Source: Haematobia irritans | Lineage: Eukaryota > Arthropoda > Insecta > Diptera > Muscidae | Assembly: GCF_050003625.1 (NCBI RefSeq) | Contig: NC_134400.1 | Coordinates: forward strand, 222,806,085 to 222,870,084 | Length of the DNA stretch: 64,000 nucleotides | Reading direction: 5' to 3' | Part shown: piece by piece, positions 49,605-59,346 of the stretch | Numbering within the stretch: the stretch's first letter is position 1 | Layout: each line of letters starts with the position of its first letter | Position numbers and translations under genes: made by a program | Notes under the pieces: model-generated | What the model saw: the letters and a program-made list of their open reading frames with translations, nothing else | What the model was told of the DNA's origin: nothing | Databases searched by the model: none

Positions 49605-50511
49605 CAGTGTTGCCAAAAGAAGGGGAAATTCCCTACATGTAGGTTTTTTATCTAATATTTTGTGCTTGTAGGGACGTAGGGGCAGACTTTTCAAAATACT
49701 CCAAAATGTAGGGACTTTGTCGCTTAAGACAATTTTTTATAATTGTCACGTTTAGACGGCTCTGGGAAAGGAATAGTCATGTGCACCGCCGATTTGTGCT
49801 AGAGATTTATGGTAGTCGCCAGTGTTTAATTTCGAAGCTGTTAATTTCTGATCGTTTATAATGTGTCGTTATTACAAATATCAACTGAAAAATAAAAACA
49901 ACAAAATAAAAATAAAATAAAAATACTTTCCAGTAAAGGATGGTCTAAAATGTTGCTAAGTTGCAAGTTTCTTTGGGCTGAATTTATCAATTTGCTTGAA
50001 AGACGTCTTCGGATTCATGTAAATTCTTCATCTGATCTGAAGAAATTTTCAGAAAGTATATTAAACAATATTGGATCTGAATATCGTAAGGACTTTTTCA
50101 AAGCATTGCTCGCTAAAATGTAAAACGGTAAAGACATGTGTAAATGCATTTTTTATGGCAAACCGATGACCTTTGGTAAATCAAAACATGAAAAAATAAA
50201 AAAGTTTTGGCAGCGAAACATCGAAATTCCTTAAATTTTTTTTTGAAAAAAAAAGAGTAACCAAGCTTGGTGAATTTCAAATCCGAGACACAGTATCGAA
50301 AATTTGTAATTCCTCGGAGAGCTTTATAAATTTTGAGATTCATTGTACGTAATTTACAATGATTTTCCATATTATTGTGATATTAAAACGTCTTTTCTTG
50401 TAATTTATATTTAAATTTAACGAAAAATAGTGTAGAGGAAATTGTAGGGGAAAATAGGGATTTTTATTTAACTTTGTAGGGGAAACCCAAAAATTTCCCT
50501 GGCAACACTGT
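49605..50511. mobile_element. TA-flanked element with CAGTGTTGCCA ends
   Basis: Left CAGTGTTGCCAAAAGAAGGG, right CCCTGGCAACACTG, TA on both sides. Inner matches GGGGAAATTCCC / GGGAAACCC. An open stretch at 49950-50123 (FLWAEFINLLERRLRIHVNS) could be the C-terminal end of a lost transposase. TA duplication suggests the Tc1/mariner superfamily. Confidence 0.6.
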
Positions 50512-50613
50512 AAAAAAGTGGAAGCCATCGGCATACTTTAGAATCGACCATTAATACTGTACAATTGAGCTTGATAAAGCAGAAATTGTTTTTTAAGGTT
50601 TCTGGGCTAATTA

Positions 50614-51897
50614 ACAGGTTGGCTGATAAGTCCCCGGTCTGACACATAGATGGCGTCGCTAGTATTAAATACATATTATTTTTATATAGTACCAACCTTC
50701 AAATGATTCGTGTCAAAATTTGACGTCTGTAAGTCAATTAGTTTGTGAGATAGAGCGGCTTTTGTGAAGCAACTTTTGTTATTGTGAAAAAAATTAAAAA
50801 AAAGGAATTTCGTGTTTTGATAAAATATTGTTTTCTGAAGGGAAAAATACGGTGGAAGCAAAAACTTGGCTTGATAATGAGTTTCCGGACTCTGCCCCAG
50901 GGAAATCAACAATAATTGATTGGTATGCAAAATTCAAGCGTAGTGAAATGAGCACGGAAGACGGTGAACGCAGTGGACGCCCGAAAGAGGTCGTTACCGA
51001 CGAAAACATCAAAAAAATCCACAAAATTATTTTGACCGTAAAATGAAGTTGATCGAGATAGCAGAGGCCTTAAAGATATCAAAGGAACGTGTTGGTTATA
51101 TCATTCATCAATATTTGGATATGCGGAAGCTCTGTGCAAAATGGGTGCCGCGCAAGCTCACATTTGACCAAAAACAACAACGTGTTGATGATTCCGAGCG
51201 ATGTTTGCAGCTGTTAACTCGTAATACACCCGAGTTTTTCCGTCGATATGTGACAAAGGATGAAACATGGCTCCATCACTACACTCCTGAGTCCAATCGA
51301 TAGTCGGCTGAGTGGACAGCGACCGGTGTACCGTATCCGAAGCGTGGAAAGACTCAAAAGTCCGCTAGCAAAGTAATGACCTCTGTTTTTTGGGATGCGC
51401 ATGGAATAATTTTTATCGATTATTTTGAGAAGGGAAAAACCATCAACAGTGACTATTATATGGCGTTATTGGAGCGTTTGAAGGTCGAAATCGCGGCAAA
51501 ACGGCCCCATATGAAGAAGAAAAAAAGTGTTGTTCCACCAAGACAACGCACCGTGCCACAAGTCATTGAGAACAATGGCAAAAATTCATAAATAGAGCTT
51601 CGTATTGCTTCCCCACCCACCGTATTCTCCAGATCTGGCCCCAGCGACTTTTTCTTGTTCTCAGACCTCAAAAGGATGCTCGCAGGGAAAAAATTTGGCT
51701 GCAATGAAGAGGCAATCGCCGAAACTGAGGCCTATTTTGAGGCAAAACCGAAGGAGTACTACCAAAATGGTATCAAAAAATTGGAAGGTCGTTATAATCG
51801 TTGTATCGCTCTTGTATCGCTGTTGAATAATAAAAACGAATTTTGACAAAAAAATATGTTTTTCTTTGTTAGACCGGGGACTTATCAGCCAACCTGT
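50614..51897 (+). mobile_element. Himar1-like mariner (irritans subfamily), full length, inactive
   Basis: 1284 bp flanked by TA. The ~27-bp TIRs are ACAGGTTGGCTGATAAGTCC on both ends, differing from the known Himar1 TIR by very few bases. It encodes a broken transposase (50811-51846). Length and sequence are those of Himar1 from the horn fly. Confidence 0.95.
50811..51846 (+). pseudogene. Himar1-like transposase, multiply disrupted
   Basis: Recognisable in pieces: FRVLIKYCFLKGKNTVEAKT, DWYAKFKRSEMSTEDGERSG, LIEIAEALKISKERVGYIIH, TKDETWLHHYTPESNR, VFWDAHGIIFIDYFEKGKTI, HQDNAPCHKS (in another frame), PPYSPDLAP and RMLAGKKFGCNEEAIAETEA. Lesions seen: a small deletion near 51030 (frameshift), TAG at 51301-51303 replacing a Gln codon, an extra base in the A run near 51522 (frameshift), an in-frame stop after AKIHK, and loss of one C before the last catalytic Asp motif (SDFFLFS). 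D1 and D2 motifs are still present. It cannot encode a functional transposase but still has clean ends. Confidence 0.93.
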
Positions 51898-53019
51898 TAA
51901 AGATAAACCTGGACAACAACTGATCTATCTCAGCATACGAAAAAATATGTTTTGGATCTATATATAATTTGGTCCATTTTTTCCAAGCCATCCTTGTTAC
52001 AGAAAATCCTCAAGAGATGATTACCATGTGAAATCCTGCTGAATTTATACACGTTTTTCAAAACGTATTTTTCTATTCATATGCACCATCTCTGGTCATG
52101 AAAGGCCGGCCGGTTGAGGACAATGGATTATGCTTTTTGATATTCACTCTTATGTTTAGAATATAAACGTAGGTGCAGCCCTTTGTTATAATAAAGTGAC
52201 ATTTTCATGATATTCAAGATCTTAAGTGTAGTGGGATACGTTTGGTTAGTTAGTAGGAGAAGATGGATTTCTCTGGCTCATAACGTCGGTCATACACCAA
52301 AATCAGCGCTTGCACTTCAACCAGTGTAAAGCTTAGTGTTATCAAATCGCGATTGCCGGAGTGTACTCTTGAGTTTTGGGAATAAGCACAAGTCAAAGAG
52401 AGCCAAACGAAATCAGTATGGTGGTAGCGAAAAGGTTGACCAAAAACAAATGCACATTAGTGATGCAGCATGACCCATACTTGCCTTACCATTGGCCATC
52501 AGTAGTACTATAGTGTACTAGTCTAAATTTATTCACGTTGTTTTGCCATAAAAAACCATAATTTTTGCACAAATTTAACGATTACCTTCTTTTTGTGGCG
52601 TAGATTATTTTTAGATGATCGCAAGTAGTTTTTTTTCAGTACGTCAATTGGTGGCAATAAGTATTAATTACTTTATTACAAAACCGCCACTATTTGTGAC
52701 TTCTGCTAGTGAAATTGTCAATGTATATGAACAAGTTCCTTCACAATTCTACAGAATTTCGCCCAACCCGCAAAAAGTTAGTTGTACGGAAATCTACAGA
52801 TTGCCTCATAAGGTAATTGTGTGGAATAGGACAGCCTATATCACTTTACATCAATGTCATTATACCATTACCACAAAATACCGTTGGCGTTAAAAAGCCG
52901 GAAGATTTTTGGAGTATCATTGAATTATCATGGAATAACTTGGGAAAAAGAAGTCACAACCGCCTTCTCATCTCTCGGAAATTCCGCCACACATGGAATT
53001 TTAATCAGAACCAAAAAGT
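51898..53019. other. Intron sequence, no gene recognised
   Basis: Between the Himar1-like and mini-me-like elements. A 92-codon frame at 52615-52893 has no recognisable motif. Confidence 0.6.
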
Positions 53020-54252
53020 AACAAGTATATACGGCCGTAACTTCGGCCAGGCCGAATCTTATGTACCCTCCACCATGTATTGCGTAGAAATTTCTACGAA
53101 AGACTGTCGTTCACAATCAAATTACTTGGGTTGTGGTATCTTAAAACTTTTTAACATCATTTTCTAAATTGTGATTTAGTCCAAACATGGTATATATTAG
53201 ACAAAAAAGTTATGTATAGTTAAGTCTACAAATAATTACGAATCGATATGGACTTTTTGTACGTAGAGAGCCAGAATTGAAATATGGGGGTCACTTATAT
53301 GGGGGCTATATACAATTATGAACTTGATATGGACCAATTTTTGTGCGATTGGGGATGGATTTATCTAAGGGCCATATATAACTATAGACCGATATGGACC
53401 TAGTTAGGCATGGTTGTTAACGACCATATACTAGCACAATGTACCAAATATCAACTCACTCGGATGAAATTTGCTCCTCCAAGAGGCTCCAAAACCAAAT
53501 CTCGGGATCGGTTTATATTTGGCTATGTATGATTATGGACTGCTAGCGACCACTTTTGGCATGGTTGTTTAATATCATATACTACCACCACGTACCAAAT
53601 TTCAAGCAGATCGGATGAATTTTGCTTCTCCAAAAGGCACCGGAGGTCAAATCTGGGTATCGGTTTATATGGGAGCTATATATAATTATGGACTGATAGG
53701 AACCAATTCCTGCATGGGAGTTTGAGGCCATATATTAACACCACGTACCAAATTTCAACTGAATCAAATGAATTTTGGTCTTCCAAGAGGCTCCGGAGGT
53801 CAAATCAGGTGATCGCTTTATATGGGGGCTATATATAATTATAGGCCGATGTGGACCAATTTTTGCATGGTTGTTAGAGACCATATACTAACACCATGTA
53901 CCAAATTTCAGCCGGATCGGATGAAATTTGCTTCTATTAGAGGCCTAGCAAGCCAAATTTTGGGGTCCGTTTATATGGGGGCTATACGTGAAAGTGGACC
54001 GATATGACCCATTTGCAATACCATCTGACCTACATCAATAACAACTACTTGTGTCAAGTTTCAAGTCGATAGCTTGTTTCGTTCGGAAGTTAGCGTGATT
54101 TCAACAGACGGACGGACATGCTCAGATCGACTCAGAATTTCACCACGACCCAGAATATATATACTTTATGGGGTCTTAGAGCAATATTTCGATGTGTTAC
54201 AAACGGAATGACAAAGTTAATATACCCCCCATCCTATGGTGGAGGGTATAAA
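53020..54252 (-). mobile_element. mini-me-like repeat element (family X), copy 5
   Basis: Runs from AACAAGTATATACGGCCGTA to TATGGTGGAGGGTATAAAAA, in reverse orientation, with a complete head (GACGGACGGACATGCTCAGA, CACGACCCAGAATATATATA). It has four to five ~153-bp units. Confidence 0.8.
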
Positions 54253-54669
54253 AATATAGTATTTCTCTATACGCATCTTTTCTTAATTCTAGAAACTGTA
54301 TGTACCAAATTTGAACACTTTTGACCGGGTAGGAAAAATTTTATGCGACTAATCCATTGTATGGGCCGTGGGCGTGGCCGATTTTGATGAAATTCCATTT
54401 TTTTTTCTTAATTTAGTCAATATAATGCTCGGTGCCAACTTTCACTGATCTCGGACTACTCCTTCTATTTTTTGCACAAAAATGTATGAAGCGATCCCAC
54501 AGTGCACCGTTTGCGTTTGAAAACGGAAAAAAATGTGCAACACTGATATAAAATCAAAACAAAAGAAATTTGGCGGAAATATTTCTATTATTTTTACAAC
54601 TATTATATGAATTAAACATTAAAGAAAAGATAACCTCCAACTATTTTATAATGGATAACGATGATGCTA
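54253..54669. other. Unassigned, possibly repeat-derived
   Basis: GGGCGTGGCCGATTTTGATG and GGTGCCAACTTTCACTGATC have the style of other dipteran interspersed repeats, but no ends were seen. Confidence 0.4.
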
Positions 54670-55450
54670 AAGGGTGATACGGTCAAAATTTGGTCAATAT
54701 AAACTTGACGTATTTCTTTCAATTTTGCATTTAAAAAACCTGCACACCCCTCATTTTGAAGATGTGTGTGTAGAATGTTGCTCCTATTTTGATTTTGGAA
54801 TTCACTCTTCAGTTGTCAAAATGCCGTCCAAGCAAGAAGAGCAGCGTATCAAAATTTTGCTCGCGCATCGCGAAAATCCGAGCTACAACCGTGAATCGAG
54901 CCAAAAAACGAGCCGGACTATCGACTTACAAGAAGGTAGTGACTCCAAATCGCGATGATAAACAAAATATGACGGCCAAAGCGCGATCCCGGAGGCTGTA
55001 CACGACGATGCTGACGAAGTTTGACTGCGTGGTAATGGACGACGAAACCTACGTCAAAGCCGACTACAAGCAGCTTCCGGGACAGGAGTTTTATACGGCA
55101 AAAGGAAGGGGAAAGGTAGCAGATATTTTCAAGCACATAAAACTGTCAAAGTTCGCAAAGAAATATCTGGTTTGGCAAGCCATCTGTACCTGTGGCTTGA
55201 AAAGCAGCATTTTCATAGCTTTCGGGACTGTCAACCAAGAAATTTACGTGAAAGAGTGTTTGAATAAAAAAAATCTGATGACAGGTGTCAAGCGTGAGGC
55301 CCGGCAATTTGGATTTGGAAAAGCGAAAGCCTAACTGAATATTTTTCCTGAATTTTATACTAATTGAACTCGAATAAGAAAATTAATTTGAAATTTTAAA
55401 TAAACGATTTCACCGATTTACACGCGTTTTCCCTTGACCGTATCACCCTT
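54670..55450 (+). mobile_element. ITmD37E-type element, internally deleted copy
   Basis: 781 bp with TA on both sides and the same TIRs as the 12463 copy. Two internal deletions remove most of the helix-turn-helix region (AHRENPSY joins directly to NRAKKRAGL) and the part holding the second D and the E (ECLNKK joins NLMTGVKRE). The remaining frames encode only fragments, including the first D motif CVVMDDETYVKAD. It is a non-autonomous derivative; its length and the clean deletions suggest abortive gap repair. Confidence 0.88.
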
Positions 55451-55467
55451 TACAAGTCCTACTTGTA

Positions 55468-56401
55468 AAGGGTGATTCTTTTGAGGTTAGGATTTTCATG
55501 CATTAGTATTTGACAGATCACGTGGGATTTCAGACATGGTGTCAAAGAGAAAGATGCTCAGTATGCTTTGACATTTCATCATGAATAGACTTACTAACGA
55601 GCCACAACGTCGAATTTTCAGTGAATGGGCCCTAGAAAAGTTGGCAGAAAATCCGCTTTTTTATCGACAAATTTTGTTCAGCGATGAGGCTCATTTCTGG
55701 TTGAATGGCTACGTAAATAAGCAAAATTGCCGCATTTGGAGTGAAGAGCAACCAGAAGCCGTTCAAGAACTGCCCATGCATCCCGAAAAATGCACTGTTT
55801 GGTGTGGTTTGTACGCTGGTGGAATCATTGGACCGTATTTTTTCAAAGATGCTGTTGGACGCAACGTTACGGTGAATGGCGATCGCTATCGTTCGATGCT
55901 AACAAACTTTTTGTTGCCAAAAATGGAAGAACTGAACTTGGTTGACATGTGGTTTCAACAAGATGGCGCTACATGCCACACAGCTCGCGATTCTATGGCC
56001 ATTTTGAGGGAAAACTTCGGAGAACAATTCATCTCAAGAAATGGACCGGTAAGTTGGCCACCAAGATCATGCGATTTGACGCCTTTAGACTATTTTTTGT
56101 GGGGCTACGTCAAGTCTAAAGTCTACAGAAATAAGCCAGCAACTATTCCAGCTTTGGAAGACAACATTTCCGAAGAAATTCGGGCTATTCCGGCCGAAAT
56201 GCTCGAAAAAGTTGCCCAAAATTGGACTTTCCGAATGGACCACCTAAGACGCAGCCGCGTTCAACATTTAAATGAAATTATCTTCAAAAAGTAAATGTCA
56301 TGGACCAATCTAACGTTTCAAATAAAGAACCGATGAGATTTTGCAAATTTTATGCGTTTTTTTTAAAAAAAAAGTTATCAAGCTCTTAACAAATCACTCT
56401 T
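55468..56401 (+). mobile_element. DD41D (rosa-like) mariner element, internally deleted
   Basis: 934 bp flanked by TA (55466-67 and 56402-03). Imperfect TIRs begin AAGGGTGATTCTTTTGAGG on the left and AAGAGTGATTTGTTAAGAG on the right (reverse complement). It contains the uninterrupted ORF at 55581-56294. Only 15 bp plus the shared TA duplications separate it from the DD37E element on its left. Confidence 0.85.
55581..56294 (+). CDS. rosa-like DD41D transposase lacking DNA-binding domain
   Basis: A 237-aa open frame. The first residues (MNRLTNEPQRR) match the N-terminus of this transposase type. They jump straight to SEWALEKLAENPLFYRQILF, so the helix-turn-helix region (~100 residues) is deleted in frame. 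The catalytic core is complete: D in FSDEAHFWLNG, D in WFQQDGATCHTA, and D in LTPLDYFLWG with 41 residues between the last two. That spacing defines the DD41D group named after the Ceratitis rosa element. Without the DNA-binding part it cannot be a normal transposase. A truncated, dominant-negative role is possible in principle, but nothing shows that it is expressed. Confidence 0.85.
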   Translation: MNRLTNEPQRRIFSEWALEKLAENPLFYRQILFSDEAHFWLNGYVNKQNCRIWSEEQPEAVQELPMHPEKCTVWCGLYAGGIIGPYFFKDAVGRNVTVNGDRYRSMLTNFLLPKMEELNLVDMWFQQDGATCHTARDSMAILRENFGEQFISRNGPVSWPPRSCDLTPLDYFLWGYVKSKVYRNKPATIPALEDNISEEIRAIPAEMLEKVAQNWTFRMDHLRRSRVQHLNEIIFKK

Positions 56402-56404
56402 TAC

Positions 56405-56665
56405 TTCAGAGTACAAATTAATTACATCCTCAACAAAGTTTTTAACTCGCCGTTGCTCATTTCGTCCAAGCAATGATGTTGTAACTTCTTCATCGTCGTC
56501 AGAAGAACGACTCTCCAATAGCGCATCTACAATGGTGTTGGCAAAGAAATTTGCTATTATATTAAAAATATTTAATATCGAATTTTGTTGTCGCGGCACT
56601 AAACAACTGATATGCTTTTTCTTGGTACATTGTGTTGAAGAAATTGAAAAGCAACCACAATACAC
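56405..56665 (-). pseudogene. Harbinger-like transposase N-terminal fragment (tentative)
   Basis: The minus strand reads VDALLESRSSDDDEEVTTSL, LGRNEQRRVKNFVEDVINLY and SEV. An acidic start with SSDDDEE followed by RRVKNFVEDV..Y.. resembles the N-terminus of insect PIF/Harbinger transposases. It is cut at the TA where the DD41D element inserted, and continues only a few codons in the 15-bp piece between the two elements. No catalytic region was found. The plus strand also has an open frame here, so the call is tentative. Confidence 0.4.
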
Positions 56666-56930
56666 GCGTCACGCACTTTCTTTTGCATTTTTAACCACGC
56701 TATTATTTAGGTCGAAGAATAAAAGCATCTTCATCATCTGATTGAAAGTGTAACCATCTGCACCGCAGACCAGCTACGGTGTAAAATGGGTAACACCCCG
56801 TCAATCGAACGTACACATTTTGGGTAGGATGCACTGAATTTTCCAATCGAACAAAAATTTTCGATTTATGGGGGTAAGGTGTAAAATATACAACATATTT
56901 TTTACCAATCGAAATCACCATTAAATAACA

Positions 56931-57017
56931 ACGTTAAATGTTGCACAAAAAACAATTTCTGACCGTTTAGAAGTTATGCGAAAGATCAAAAAGTGTGGAA
57001 AATGGGTGCCACAGTAT
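56931..57017 (+). pseudogene. Short mariner transposase fragment
   Basis: Reads LNVAQKTISDRLEVMRKIKK and CGKWVPQ, matching the second helix-turn-helix region of mariner (compare LNVAQQLICGRLKAMGKIQK in the relic at 1349-2149). No ends or catalytic residues remain. Confidence 0.7.
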
Positions 57018-57164
57018 AATTGTGTTAGAATACAAAAAAGAACGTATGTTTATAACGAATACTCGGCAACCTACACTTATGTTGTAATTAAATTTGCATA
57101 TCTTTATCATTTCTTTATCCTTTCTTCTACGCTCTCTCTCTCTCTCTCTAACGTTTGCAAACAT

Positions 57165-57312
57165 ATATATGTTTATACGAAATATATATGTTTGCATCCA
57201 TAGATATTATATTTAAGAAAATGTAATGTCCGAAACATAATATATTCTACCATATTAAAATATTTGGTCCAAACATATTATATTAGTTTATGAACATTAT
57301 ATGTTTGCACTT
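57165..57312. repeat. Fragment of the 1.25-kb element's right flank
   Basis: AAACATATATATGTTTATAC, CGAAACATAATATATTCTAC, TATTAGTTTATGAACATTAT match 37015-37140 approximately. Confidence 0.55.
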
Positions 57313-57388
57313 GATTTTTGATTCATTTAAAATTTTAATTGACAAACTGATGGAAGAATGATTGATTCAACTTTTTTCCTGTGTTATA

Positions 57389-58200
57389 TGTCATGTCACT
57401 CTCTGTATATTCATCATAAAATAGTTTACATTTTTGGATGGATGTAATGGTCATAAGAAAAAGTTATAAAATAAAGTTCCCAAGCAGGCTATCATCTCTT
57501 AGACCCTATGAGTTTTTTAGGGTCTAAAAGTTGATAGCCAAGTCTATGATTTGACGGCATTATCTGAAACTTTTGTGAAGCCACATAAAAATGACATTTT
57601 CGTTGATAAAATAAAGTCTGAATAAAAAATTTCAGTTATTACCATTTTCATGAAGCTTCCTTTTTTTTCTTTACTATTTTAGTGCATCAAACCATAAAAT
57701 TTTCTCTCTTTCGATTTCTAAACGGTTTCTGTGTAAACTTTAAGGGGAAGTGGCGATTGTCTTTTTACATAGTAATGCTCGTGTTCATGGCACATAACCA
57801 TTAAAGTAAAATCAAATATTCCGGATGTAGATAAATTCGTTTTGTGCTTCCAAATCTTAAGGGGGCAAAATTCATTTCATGGCTTTAAGTCATTCACAGA
57901 TGGTCATAAAAACCATGAACTTGCAAAATTTTCTCCACTAAACCACAATAGTGGATGACGACCTCTGCCAAGGATTAAATGATGGTATAAATAAACCAAC
58001 ACAACATTTCCTCCAAGCAAAGGAAAACTACACGTATTCATAGCAAATTCTTATCTCTAAGCAGTGGAAACCCCACCTCTCCCCCTTCCTAGCATATCCT
58101 TCGTTTTGGTGGTCCTTAATTCATCTTTGAAAGGAGGTTAATTGGTCACACTACCACTATTACTTAGTTGAGAACTTAAGCACTAAGTTAGAATACCAAC
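57389..58200. other. Intron sequence with one hairpin
   Basis: Only the hairpin at 57487-57539 stands out. The end of the interval is the donor region of the SLC12 exon. Confidence 0.6.
57487..57539. repeat. Hairpin with near-perfect 22-bp arms
   Basis: GGCTATCATCTCTTAGACCC pairs with GGGTCTAAAAGTTGATAGCC with two mismatches; the loop is TATGAGTTTTTTA. Confidence 0.85.
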
Positions 58201-58695
58201 CTGCATCAATGCTCGTGAACCAGATTCAAAATCTTCACCATCCACCAGGGAATAGAAACCTTTAACACGATGACGACGGAACCAAGAGGTGGCACGTTCT
58301 TGCAAATAGTTGCGATAGCGTTGTGAATTACTGCCAGTACCAGTGCCTCGTAATACGTGACCACAGACCATCAGCGACAAGTTCTTGGTGAGCATGTAGG
58401 CAAAGTCTACCAATACAGGACGTGTATTGGGCAAACCAGACAATACCAGGATTTGAGGACGATAATTCTTGACATGTTCTTCGACATTGTTCAACTGTTG
58501 CACAGATATCAGGGCATTCTTGTAGGTTTGGGCCTGGGTGGTTGAACCCCAATTAACGTCTGGCTTGCGATAAGCCACAATTAAGTACAAGGCCAATACC
58601 ACGGCAAATGTGATCAAGGCAGTGGCCCAGGATATTAAGAACATAACAGCAACACAAAGGATAGCACCCACAAGACTCAGCCACATGTTGTAGTA
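58201..58695 (-). CDS. Ncc69: Na-K-Cl cotransporter (SLC12), exon with last membrane segments and start of C-terminal domain
   Basis: This exon encodes 165 residues, from YYNMWLSLVGAILC to GSRALMQ. SLC12 cation-chloride cotransporters move Na+, K+ and Cl- together across the plasma membrane. The first ~50 residues hold two hydrophobic segments (the last TM helices). They are followed by AYRKPDVNWGS, a signature at the membrane/cytosol border, and then the SLC12 cytoplasmic domain (VLSGLPNTRP, MVCGHV, KGFYSLVDGEDF). The acceptor is TTTTGCAG before TAC at 58695, so the upstream exon lies beyond 58.7 kb and was not found in the window. The donor after CAG is GTTGGT, a weak non-consensus site, but it ends the exon in phase 0, exactly where the next exon resumes. 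Assignment to SLC12A1/2/3-type NKCC is firm; the choice of Ncc69 over a paralogue rests on remembered similarity. Confidence 0.95.
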
Positions 58696-59346
58696 CTGCA
58701 AAACAAAAAAGGGAAAACCGGAATGAAATAATAAAAATTAAATGATATTTCATGATGTATTATAATTCTTTCAGAGGTATACATATACATTTTTTAACAT
58801 ATGTGGATCAATTTATGAACTGCCATAGGAAACTGGGGATATCCTTAACCTCAGAAAAAGGTCAACAATATTTTATATAGACGGTTTCACTCTATTTTTG
58901 TTTAAGAACAATAGTTGGTGTTAGGTTTTTTTTTTTTGCCAAATATATGATAATTATTTTCATTAGTTTTTGTGTATTTTAAATGAACTGAAAACAAAAT
59001 CAAATGAAGTACGAGTATACAATTTTAATAAATACAAAATTCTAAAATTCATATAGCACTGAAGAACAATTTTTGCCAATTTTTATCTCAAACTTGTTCC
59101 AAATATAACAAGTTTTTAAACAATTTTCTCCAATTTCCAACAAGTATTTGTATTATTCATGTTGTAGTAAATTATTGGATTTAAAATCATCTAAAACAAA
59201 TCTATGCAGAAAAAATGTCCATTATTAAATTAAATATGTATGTTCATTGCAAAATATGTAGTTTGTTTTGGTTTATTTTTATTTTTTTATTAAGGAATTT
59301 CCTTCAACTCAATGAAATTTTATTTATTCTAATCGTGTTAGTTAAA
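58696..59346. other. Intron upstream of the first SLC12 exon in the window
   Basis: Begins with the acceptor polypyrimidine tract TTTTCCCTTTTTTGTTTTG on the minus strand. AT-rich, no gene recognised. Confidence 0.65.

Larger units (their letters stand above)
49154..58200 (-). other. 9-kb intron of the SLC12 gene, filled with transposons
   Basis: Bounded by the donor GTTGGT and the acceptor CACATAG. It contains a TIR element (49605-50511), a Himar1-like mariner, a mini-me-like element, a DD37E element, a DD41D element, a Harbinger-like fragment and a mariner fragment. All are listed separately. All insertions are tolerated inside an actively defined intron. Confidence 0.85.

Noticed and set aside
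52615..52893. 92-codon plus-strand frame
   Set aside because: Composition looks random and there is no motif or neighbouring exon.
54285..54560. Possible additional repeat family with GGGCGTGGCC motif
   Set aside because: Only one copy in the window and no ends, so left as unassigned.
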